From: Marinilabiliaceae bacterium
Lineage (GTDB): Bacteria > Bacteroidota > Bacteroidia > Bacteroidales > Marinilabiliaceae
Direction: 5' to 3'
Assembly (NCBI GenBank): GCA_016933045.1
Contig: JAFGBR010000055.1
Span: 1-64,000 of the forward strand
DNA length: 64,000 nucleotides
Position 1 is the stretch's first letter, and the number at the start of each line of letters is the position of its first letter. Position numbers and translations under genes: made by a program. This document shows positions 38,684 through 47,117 of this stretch, one piece after another. The notes below the pieces were generated by a model, which saw only the letters and a list, made by a program, of their open reading frames with translations, was not told the DNA's origin and made no database searches.

Positions 38684-39496
38684 ATGAAACAAATTGTTGA
38701 TATCAGTTTTTGGCAATTAGGGTTTGGATACCTGATACTACTTTTGCCCATAGTCGGATTGTGGTTGTTTAGAACCGGACTTATTAAGAGTTTATTGATT
38801 GGAGCTTCGCGAATGACCGTTCAATTACTTTTAGTGGGTGTTTATCTTGGTTATTTGTTTGAACTAAATAATGCTTGGATTAATATTGTTTGGGTGATTG
38901 TTATGATATTTGTTGGAGCTTTAACTGTTTCGACACGAACAGGGGTTAATAAAAAAATGTTTGTTTTGCCTTTTATTATTGCGGGTTTTACAAGTCTTGT
39001 TATTATTGATTCGTTCTTTTTAGGGGCAATTATTCAACTCGATTACTTTTTTGATGCCCGTTATTTTATTCCAATATCAGGAATGATTTTAGGAAATTCA
39101 ATGAATCATAATATTGTAGGCATATCGGCTTATTTCGATGGATTGGTTCAAAAGGAAGAACTTTACAATTTTTTGTTGGCAAATACGAATGATCGTAAAG
39201 CAGCATTAACTCCATTTGTACAGGATGCCTTAAAGAAAGCTCTTAACCCAATGATAGCTAATATGTCGGTTATGGGATTGATTTCGTTACCCGGTATGAT
39301 GACTGGTCAGATTTTAGGAGGCAGTTCTCCAGCCGAAGCTATTAAATATCAGATTATGATAATGCTGGCTATTTTAACTGGTTGTAGTTTAAATTTATTT
39401 TTGAGTCTTTATTTTTCAAATAAATATGCATTTAATAAGTATGGTGCTTTGAAAAAGGGAATTATTGTACAAAAGAAGATTCGCCCTAGAAATTAG
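38684..39496 (+). CDS. fetB: ABC transporter permease, UPF0014 family (FetB/YbbM-like)
   Basis: About 270 residues with seven hydrophobic segments. The family landmarks RMTVQLLLVGVYLGYLFELN, ISGMILGNSMN (with N-terminal half of the metal pathway) and MANMSVMGLISLPGMMTGQILGG-like text are present in order (I read NPMIANMSVMGLISLPGM). The start chosen is MKQIVDISFWQLG at 38684; an ATG at 38675 is equally possible. It forms a transporter with the ATPase encoded just upstream. Confidence 0.86.
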   Translation: MKQIVDISFWQLGFGYLILLLPIVGLWLFRTGLIKSLLIGASRMTVQLLLVGVYLGYLFELNNAWINIVWVIVMIFVGALTVSTRTGVNKKMFVLPFIIAGFTSLVIIDSFFLGAIIQLDYFFDARYFIPISGMILGNSMNHNIVGISAYFDGLVQKEELYNFLLANTNDRKAALTPFVQDALKKALNPMIANMSVMGLISLPGMMTGQILGGSSPAEAIKYQIMIMLAILTGCSLNLFLSLYFSNKYAFNKYGALKKGIIVQKKIRPRN

Positions 39497-39549
39497 ATTT
39501 AGTATTATATCGATAGTTGTGGGAGATGAGAAATATTGTTGAGTGTTGA

Positions 39550-39594
39550 TATTACCATAAAAAACGAGTCAAAAGCTCGTTTTTTATGGTAATA
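39550..39594. terminator. Bidirectional terminator between fetB and the ABC-F gene
   Basis: A perfect 19-bp stem with a 7-nt loop (TCAAAAG), carrying A residues on the left arm and T residues on the right arm. It can stop transcription from both sides and ends 8 nt before the end of the convergent ABC-F gene. Confidence 0.88.
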
Positions 39595-39601
39595 AATATT
39601 A

Positions 39602-41293
<1,692 letters not shown>

Positions 41294-41352
41294 TTAAGAG
41301 TTTAATGTGTAGTAGTGTTGTGTTGTTTTAATGTCTTATTATTAATGTAATT

Positions 41353-41383
41353 CTTGTCAATCAATGAGAATCTTCTATTTTTG
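41353..41383 (+). promoter_or_regulatory. Probable promoter of the radical SAM / glycosyltransferase pair
   Basis: CTTG at 41353-41356 (three of four bases of the -33 box), a 19-nt spacer, and TATTTTTG at 41376-41383, a full -7 match. The implied start lies about 15 nt before the ATG at 41405. Confidence 0.5.
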
Positions 41384-41404
41384 TTTTTTTTTAGAATCAT
41401 TATA

Positions 41405-42844
41405 ATGTCCCAGATTAGTTTTCTTATACCACCTCCCTTAGATGGAGAAAAACCTGCTGAACGAACAGCCGGATGTACCCATGTAGTTTATCCAATGCCT
41501 AATATTTATGAGCTTATTGTTGTGGCTAATATTGAAAAGGAAGGTTATTCTGTTACATATAACGATTTTGTTTTATCTGATAAAAGTAGGGATGATTTTG
41601 AGGTACATATAAAAAACGATAATAGTTTTGTTTTTTGCATTTGGACAGTAAATCTTAGTATTGCTACTGATTTAGAGGCTTTGAAAATAATAAGGAATTA
41701 TCACCCGAATAAGCCGGTTGTGTTTATGGGGCCGGGTGCTACCTATTATTCTGCAAAATTTTTATTGGATGAGAACGATTATGTGGTGCGTGGTGAGCCT
41801 GACGATTCGGTTGTGGAGCTTATATGTTCATTGTTTAATAATACTGGTGTTGAGGGGTTAAAAGGAATTTCATATGTTCGGAATGGTAAGGTTATGCATG
41901 CTCCATCGTACCCGCTTATTAAGAATTTAGATAATCTTCCATTTCCATCGCGTAAGCATATTCAGTATTATACTTTTCGTAACCCAAAGTTAAAAGCATC
42001 GCCTTATACCGCTGTTGTTACTTCGCGTAATTGCCCTTACAATTGTGTGTATTGTGTTCCAAGTTCATTAACGTTTGCCAGAGAAATTGAATACAAGCAA
42101 ATAGAGCATAAAAAACCCCCAATTTCATTTCGTAGTGTTGAAAATGTTAATGCAGAACTTGATGAAATTGCTCAAATGGGCTATAAATCTATTGCTTTTG
42201 TCGATGATAATTTTATTTGGAAAGCCGATCGGTTAAGGGCGATTTGTGCAAAGCTTAAGGAACATAACTTTCAATGGGGATGCCAGGCTAGGGCTGATGC
42301 TATTAACGAAGAGGTTGCTGCTATTTTGGCATATGCCGGTTGTTGTTACATCGATTTGGGAGCCGAGTCGTTTGATGATGATATTTTAAAATATATTAAA
42401 AAAGGATTAAATGCCCGGCAGGTATATGATGCCATAAATGTGTTGAATAAATACAAAGTACCTGTAAAACTAAATATCTTAATTGGTACTTCGCCGCTCG
42501 AAACCAAAGAATCAATTAAAAGAACCCTAAAACAGACTCGTAGACTTAAGGTGAGTCAGGTAATGTTTAATATTGTAGCTCCTTTTCCTGGGACCGAGTT
42601 TTATAATCTGGCTAAAGAGAATGGGTGGATAAAAGGAGGAGAGTATGTTCCAACTGATGTACAGCGAAATTCAATTCTAGAATATCCTCATATCAGCGCA
42701 AGTGAAATGGAGAGAATTTTGTATTGGGGTAATTTGAGATTTTTTCTTCGTCCTTCGGTAATTTTTGCTCATATAAGTAAGTTCCGGTCTTTTAATGATT
42801 TTCGGAATGCATGGAAGGCGTTAATGATTAAATTTTTTGGTTAA
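41405..42844 (+). CDS. B12-binding-domain radical SAM protein
   Basis: 479 residues from MSQISFLIPPPLDGEK at 41405. The upstream frame to 41354 overlaps the promoter and was not used. An N-terminal Rossmann-like cobalamin-binding domain (about 1-155, VVFMGPGATYYSAKFLL, YVVRGEPDD) is followed by a radical SAM barrel with the cluster motif CPYNCVYC and the glycine region YIDLGAESFDDDIL. Such proteins do methyl transfer or ring rearrangement on lipids and glycans (BchE, HpnJ and methyltransferase relatives). The substrate is unknown. The TAATG overlap with the downstream glycosyltransferase gene suggests they act in one pathway, perhaps on a lipid-linked or surface sugar. Confidence 0.88.
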   Translation: MSQISFLIPPPLDGEKPAERTAGCTHVVYPMPNIYELIVVANIEKEGYSVTYNDFVLSDKSRDDFEVHIKNDNSFVFCIWTVNLSIATDLEALKIIRNYHPNKPVVFMGPGATYYSAKFLLDENDYVVRGEPDDSVVELICSLFNNTGVEGLKGISYVRNGKVMHAPSYPLIKNLDNLPFPSRKHIQYYTFRNPKLKASPYTAVVTSRNCPYNCVYCVPSSLTFAREIEYKQIEHKKPPISFRSVENVNAELDEIAQMGYKSIAFVDDNFIWKADRLRAICAKLKEHNFQWGCQARADAINEEVAAILAYAGCCYIDLGAESFDDDILKYIKKGLNARQVYDAINVLNKYKVPVKLNILIGTSPLETKESIKRTLKQTRRLKVSQVMFNIVAPFPGTEFYNLAKENGWIKGGEYVPTDVQRNSILEYPHISASEMERILYWGNLRFFLRPSVIFAHISKFRSFNDFRNAWKALMIKFFG

Positions 42845-43611
42845 TGGATCTTTCGGTCATTATTTTAACTCATAATTCTATTAATAATATCGATCGTTGT
42901 TTGGGGTCGTTATTAGAAGATGTTAAATATATTGATCACGAAATTTTACTTTACGATAATGCTTCAGTTGATGGAACTGTAGATTTTGTACGAAATAAAT
43001 ACCCGTCGGTTATTATTACTAGGAATAATGTAAATATGGGTGTTGCAAAAGCCCGAAATTTGGGGTTGAAACATGCAAAAGGTAATTATATTTTAATTCT
43101 TGATGATGATACAGAGGTGTTGCCAAATGGTGTTTCAGGTATTTTAAATTTTTGCTTACTACATCCCGGTATTGGTATTTGTGCACCTCAGCTATTAAAC
43201 GATGATGGTTCTATTCAGGCCAATGCACTCCCTTACCCTTCATTTGCTGCAAAGCTATCACGTATTTTAAGTAAGCTTATTTGTAAAACTATTGAGTATA
43301 AATACCATAATGAGGTTATTCAGAAACAGGTTTTTGAACCTGATTATGTTATTGGTGCAGCTCAGTTAATTAAACGTGAAGTTTTTTTGCAAGCTGGTTA
43401 TTTGGATGAATCGATATTTTATGGACCCGAAGACGCTGATTTTTGTATTCGTATAAAACAGTGTGGATGGAGAGTTGTTTGTGTACCTCAATATAGTATT
43501 GTACATATTTATCAGCGGAAATCCTATCGGTTTAATCAGTTCAAAATATCGGTTTATCATGCACTGGCTTTGGTTCATTTTTGGAATAAAAATGGCTGGT
43601 TTCGTAATTAA
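42844..43611 (+). CDS. Glycosyltransferase family 2
   Basis: A 255-residue GT-A fold enzyme of the rhamnosyltransferase-like GT2 group. The N-terminus LSVIILTHNSINNIDRCLGS, the metal-binding DDDTEV (about 89-94), and FYGPEDADFCIRIKQCGW with the ED acceptor-site pair are typical. It has a C-terminal hydrophobic stretch but no clear membrane helix. The ATG overlaps the stop of the radical SAM gene (TAATG), which points to translational coupling. Confidence 0.9.
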   Translation: MDLSVIILTHNSINNIDRCLGSLLEDVKYIDHEILLYDNASVDGTVDFVRNKYPSVIITRNNVNMGVAKARNLGLKHAKGNYILILDDDTEVLPNGVSGILNFCLLHPGIGICAPQLLNDDGSIQANALPYPSFAAKLSRILSKLICKTIEYKYHNEVIQKQVFEPDYVIGAAQLIKREVFLQAGYLDESIFYGPEDADFCIRIKQCGWRVVCVPQYSIVHIYQRKSYRFNQFKISVYHALALVHFWNKNGWFRN

Positions 43612-43701
43612 CCGATATTGAAAAATATTTTGTAATTAGTTGGTTATGATTTAGTTTTAAAAGTAATTTGTCTATTTATTTTTTTTTTCCTTTTATTCAA
43701 A

Positions 43702-43732
43702 TTTGTTTTTTAATTTATAAATTATAATTTTG
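43702..43732 (+). promoter_or_regulatory. Bacteroidota-type promoter of the ilvB operon
   Basis: TTTG at 43702-43705, a 19-nt spacer and TAATTTTG at 43725-43732 match the -33/-7 consensus. Transcription would start near 43738, about 14 nt before the first leader peptide ATG. Confidence 0.75.
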
Positions 43733-43751
43733 ATAATTATTATATAAACAT

Positions 43752-43817
43752 ATGAAATCAATTTCAAGAATATTAGTCGTCGTGCTCGTGGTGGTTAAAA
43801 ATCATTCCGGCAGATAA
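43752..43817 (+). CDS. Leader peptide 1 of the branched-chain amino acid attenuator
   Basis: A 21-residue ORF, MKSISRILVVVLVVVKNHSGR, too short for normal gene calling. Residues 7-15 are nine Ile/Leu/Val codons in a row, and 10 of 21 residues are branched-chain. It begins about 14 nt after the predicted transcription start and is followed at 43852 by an intrinsic terminator. A stalled ribosome at the Val codons would leave TCCGGCAG (43806-43813, codons 19-21) free to pair with CTGTCGGA (43854-43861) in the terminator stem. Most Val codons here are GTC or GTG, which neighbouring genes use less than GTT. There is no protein function beyond sensing charged tRNA. Confidence 0.85.
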   Translation: MKSISRILVVVLVVVKNHSGR

Positions 43818-43851
43818 TGTATTAATATACTTGAGTAAAATAATATATAAG

Positions 43852-43881
43852 CCCTGTCGGATAAATCTGACAGGGTTTTTT
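43852..43881 (+). terminator. Attenuator 1 terminator
   Basis: CCCTGTCGGA (43852-43861) pairs with TCTGACAGGG (43866-43875) over 10 bp with one G-U pair and a TAAA loop, followed by six T. The 5' arm is also the target of the antiterminator segment at 43806-43813 (8 bp, one G-U). Confidence 0.88.
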
Positions 43882-43893
43882 AATTTTAATAAT

Positions 43894-43968
43894 ATGCTAC
43901 AAGGTTTGATAAATATTTTAGTACTAGTCGTGGTGGTCGTGGTCGTGTTTATATTTCCGCCGGGATGA
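43894..43968 (+). CDS. Leader peptide 2 of the branched-chain amino acid attenuator
   Basis: A 24-residue ORF starting 12 nt after the T tract of terminator 1. It reads MLQGLINILVL, then seven Val, then FIFPPG. Residues 8-18 are eleven consecutive Ile/Leu/Val codons. The antiterminator arm again lies at the end of the peptide: TTCCGCCGGG (43955-43964) can pair with CCCTGCGGAA (43996-44005) with one mismatch, opening terminator 2. An earlier alternative pairing between 43926-43936 and 43957-43970 could act as the protective hairpin when the leader is not translated. It appears to be a second sensor of the same kind rather than a gene product. Confidence 0.83.
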   Translation: MLQGLINILVLVVVVVVVFIFPPG

Positions 43969-43990
43969 CTTTTGTCTTTTATTGAGCTAT

Positions 43991-44027
43991 AAAGCCCCTG
44001 CGGAATAAAACCACAGGGGCTTTTTTT
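43991..44027 (+). terminator. Attenuator 2 terminator
   Basis: AAAGCCCCTG (43991-44000) pairs perfectly with CAGGGGCTTT (44014-44023), followed by T to 44027. An inner GG/CC pair follows after one C-A mismatch, with an AATAAAA loop. It lies 141 nt before the ilvB start codon. Confidence 0.9.
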
Positions 44028-44059
44028 ATCATTATTAATAAAATTTAAATTAAATACTT

Positions 44060-44139
44060 TGAAACGAGCATGATTCGTTAATTATAACTTGTCCCGATAG
44101 ATCGGGAAACAAGTATAAAAATTTATCATGCGAGTTTCA
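44060..44139 (+). repeat. Long stem-loop between attenuator 2 and ilvB
   Basis: TGAAAC (44060-44065) with GTTTCA (44134-44139) and GCATGAT (44068-44074) with ATCATGC (44125-44131) form an interrupted stem with a tandem G-A mismatch. It encloses a second hairpin (ACTTGTCCCGA at 44087-44097 with TCGGG and ACAAGT at 44102-44114). No T tract follows. It may shape the ilvB leader or be a palindromic insertion. Confidence 0.55.
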
Positions 44140-44168
44140 TCCAACCATAATTTTTAAAAAATTAACGT

Positions 44169-45857
44169 ATGAAACATGAATTTACAGGTGCTCAATTATT
44201 GTTGAAGCGTTTACAGCAACATGGCATTGATATTATTTTTGGGATTCCGGGAGGTAATATTTTACCTATTTACGATGCAATGAAGGGGTTTTCAATTCGT
44301 CATATTCTTGCTAAACACGAACAGGGAGCCGGATTTATGGCACAGGGAATGAGCCGTAGTACGCGAAAAGCGTCTGTTTGTATGGCTACATCGGGGCCTG
44401 GGGCTACTAACTTAATTACAGCAATATCCGATGCATGGTCTGACTCGGTTCCTATGGTTATAATTACCGGACAGGTTTCTCAATCGATGAAAAATACCGA
44501 TGCTTTTCAGGAGGTTGATATTGTTTCGATGGTTGCTACTATAACTAAGAAAAGTTATTATGTTGCGTCGGCGTCTGATATTGTTCCGATCGTTGATGAA
44601 GCTTTTAAAATTGCTGAAAGTGGTCGTCCGGGTCCGGTTTTAATCGATATACCCAAAGATGTTCAGTTGCAGCAATGTGTTTGGGACGACAGATCAATCA
44701 TTTCCCAAACCGTTTCATCCGAAATTGATAAGAATAAAATTGCAGAGTTGGCAACTTTATTAAATGCAAGTAAGAAACCTGTTATTATTTCCGGTAATGG
44801 GGCAATAATATCAAATGTATCGTTTGAAATAAAGAAATTAGTTGAGAAGCAAAATATTCCAATGGTTACTACTTTGCATGGTATTGGAATATTGCCTTCT
44901 GATCATCCAATGAACTTGGGTTTGGCAGGAATGCATGGTTTTAAACTTGCAAACAAGATGCTTTCAAACGCTGATTTGGTTTTAGCTTTTGGAATACGCT
45001 TTGACGATCGGTTAACAGGTAATATTAATGAGTTTTGCACCAATGCAACTATTGTTCATATAGACATAAGTGCCCGTGAATTAAACCGTTTAAAACCGGC
45101 TAAGTTTATAATAAATGCTAATTTGAAAGATGTTTTGTCACCTCTTGTTAATTTAATTGGATTTAAGAATCGTGATAAATGGATTAATGAAATATTTGAT
45201 TTCAGGGCTTCTTTCAATGAAAATGACTGTGTTGAGGAGGGTAGTCCTGAATGGTTAATTAATACCATTAGTAAACTGGCTGATAAAGATGCTATTGTAA
45301 CAACCGATGTTGGTCAGCACCAGATATGGGTTGCTCAAAGTTATCAGTTTAATAAACCTAAAACCTTTTTAACATCGGGTGGGCAGGGTACAATGGGTTT
45401 TGGCTTGCCTGCAGCTATTGGTGCTGCGGTTGCAAATCCTGATAAGCAAATTATTTGTTTCACTGGCGATGGTTCTCTTTTAATGAATATTCAGGAGTTG
45501 GCAACAATGGCCGAGTTGGGTTTGAATATTAAGATTTTTGTAATTAATAACTCATCATTAGGTATGGTTCGACAACAGCAGGACTTATTCTATAACCAAA
45601 ATTTTGAAGCCAGTCGATATGCTTATCAGTTCAATTTTCGAAATATTGCCAGGGCTTTTAATATTGATGCTTCAGCATTTTCTTGTGATAGAATTGATTT
45701 TATATCGTTACAATCGTTTATGATGAAAAAGGGTCCTTTTTTGTTTGATATAACCATTGACGAAACTGAAATGGTGACTCCAATTTTTGAACCTGGCCGT
45801 TCAATTAACAACATGAAGGATTGCAAAAGAACAATAGTTTTTAACAATATTCAATAA
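44169..45857 (+). CDS. ilvB: Acetolactate synthase, large (catalytic) subunit
   Basis: A 562-residue thiamine-diphosphate enzyme that makes acetolactate or acetohydroxybutyrate, the first common step of valine, leucine and isoleucine synthesis. The catalytic Glu51 lies in LAKHEQGAGFMAQG. The FAD-like middle domain contains GIRFDDRLTGN, and the ThDP/Mg motif starts at FTGDGSLLMN with the NNSSLGMVRQQQ activity loop following. Its length and GFGLPAAIGAA fit the biosynthetic enzyme rather than the catabolic AlsS type, and the leader attenuators support that reading. No small regulatory (ACT-domain) subunit is adjacent. Confidence 0.92.
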   Translation: MKHEFTGAQLLLKRLQQHGIDIIFGIPGGNILPIYDAMKGFSIRHILAKHEQGAGFMAQGMSRSTRKASVCMATSGPGATNLITAISDAWSDSVPMVIITGQVSQSMKNTDAFQEVDIVSMVATITKKSYYVASASDIVPIVDEAFKIAESGRPGPVLIDIPKDVQLQQCVWDDRSIISQTVSSEIDKNKIAELATLLNASKKPVIISGNGAIISNVSFEIKKLVEKQNIPMVTTLHGIGILPSDHPMNLGLAGMHGFKLANKMLSNADLVLAFGIRFDDRLTGNINEFCTNATIVHIDISARELNRLKPAKFIINANLKDVLSPLVNLIGFKNRDKWINEIFDFRASFNENDCVEEGSPEWLINTISKLADKDAIVTTDVGQHQIWVAQSYQFNKPKTFLTSGGQGTMGFGLPAAIGAAVANPDKQIICFTGDGSLLMNIQELATMAELGLNIKIFVINNSSLGMVRQQQDLFYNQNFEASRYAYQFNFRNIARAFNIDASAFSCDRIDFISLQSFMMKKGPFLFDITIDETEMVTPIFEPGRSINNMKDCKRTIVFNNIQ

Positions 45858-45862
45858 ATAAT

Positions 45863-47074
45863 ATGATAATTGACTCGATTTACTACCAATCGTTATTAAC
45901 AGACAGAATAAAAAATGCACCTCGCTCATTTATTAGGGAGATATTGAAAACTGCCATTTCGCCCGATGTAATTTCATTTGCTGGAGGTCTTCCAAATTCA
46001 AAATTGTTTCCAGTATCTGATTTTCAAAAAGCTACAAATAAGGCTTATGAAAAATATGGTGTTTCATTGTTCCAGTATAGCAATACTGAAGGATTTTTGC
46101 CTTTAAGAGAGTGGATTTCTAAACGCTATTTCGAAAAAAACGGGTGGAAAATTGATTCTAAAAATATTTTAATCACCAACGGGTCGCAGCAGGGACTTGA
46201 TTTGTTGGGTAAAATATTGATAAACGAAAAAGATGAGGTTTTGATTGAACAACCCGGATATTTAGGAGCTATTCAGTCGCTGGCTGTTCAGGGAGCCAGA
46301 TTTATTTCGGTTCCTATGGATGATGAAGGGGTTAATCTCGATATCTTTGAATTAAAATACTTTCAGAGTAATAGCAAGCTTTTTTATTGTGTTCCGGCAT
46401 TTCAAAACCCAACCGGGGTGTTGTATTCTTCTGAAAAGATTGTTCAGTTATCTGATATTATTCGGGATAGAAATATGATTGTTGTGGAAGATACGCCTTA
46501 TAATGATATTTCTTTTACGCAGCATGCAATACCTTCGTTTTATAATCACATACCCGATCAGACAATTATTTTAGGTTCGTTTTCGAAGACTACTGTGCCG
46601 GGTATGCGAATAGGGTGGATTGTTGCTCCCGATGTACTTATGGATCGACTTATTGTAGCAAAACAGGCAGCCGATTTGCATACCGATATTTCTAGTCAAA
46701 TGATTATATATGAATATTTGACCATGGGAGGGAATGATAAGCATATTCAACATATTTGCGATGTATATTCAAGTCAATGCAATGCAATGGTTAAGGCAAT
46801 AAATGAGTTTTTTCCCGAAGAGGTTCGTTTTGTAGTTCCGAAGGGAGGTATGTTTTTGTGGATTAATATGCCCAAAAGTGTTTCGTCGCTCAAATTGTTT
46901 CATGATACATTAGCGCAAAAAGTAGCTTTTGTTCCTGGTGTTCCTTTTTATGCCGATGGTAGAAATGATGCTTCAACTATGCGACTTAATTTTTCTTGTT
47001 CCGATAAAGAAACGATTCGTGAAGGTATACAAAGAATGGGATCTGTGCTTGAAAAAATGTTAAACCAGGAGTAA
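45863..47074 (+). CDS. PLP-dependent aminotransferase class I/II (LysN/ARO8-like)
   Basis: A 403-residue fold-type I aminotransferase of the 2-aminoadipate/aromatic (MocR-C-terminal-like) group. Landmarks are ISFAGGLPNSKLFP, LFQYSNTEGFLPLREWI, FQNPTGVLYSS, VVEDTPYNDI and the PLP-binding SFSKTTVPGMRIGWI with its Lys, then KGGMFLWINMP. Members act on aminoadipate, Leu, Phe, Tyr or kynurenine. It starts 5 nt after ilvB in the same attenuated operon, so a role in branched-chain amino acid transamination is the simplest inference. Its true specificity is open. Confidence 0.87.
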   Translation: MIIDSIYYQSLLTDRIKNAPRSFIREILKTAISPDVISFAGGLPNSKLFPVSDFQKATNKAYEKYGVSLFQYSNTEGFLPLREWISKRYFEKNGWKIDSKNILITNGSQQGLDLLGKILINEKDEVLIEQPGYLGAIQSLAVQGARFISVPMDDEGVNLDIFELKYFQSNSKLFYCVPAFQNPTGVLYSSEKIVQLSDIIRDRNMIVVEDTPYNDISFTQHAIPSFYNHIPDQTIILGSFSKTTVPGMRIGWIVAPDVLMDRLIVAKQAADLHTDISSQMIIYEYLTMGGNDKHIQHICDVYSSQCNAMVKAINEFFPEEVRFVVPKGGMFLWINMPKSVSSLKLFHDTLAQKVAFVPGVPFYADGRNDASTMRLNFSCSDKETIREGIQRMGSVLEKMLNQE

Positions 47075-47117
47075 TGATTCGTTAATAAATAAATAAAGTA
47101 AAAACTTAGTTAAATCA

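Noticed and set aside
44070-47086. A 13-nt direct repeat (ATGATTCGTTAAT at 44070-44082 and 47074-47086) flanking the ilvB operon
   Set aside because: Several repeats of this length are expected by chance in 64 kb of AT-rich DNA, and no transposase or other sign of insertion is present.
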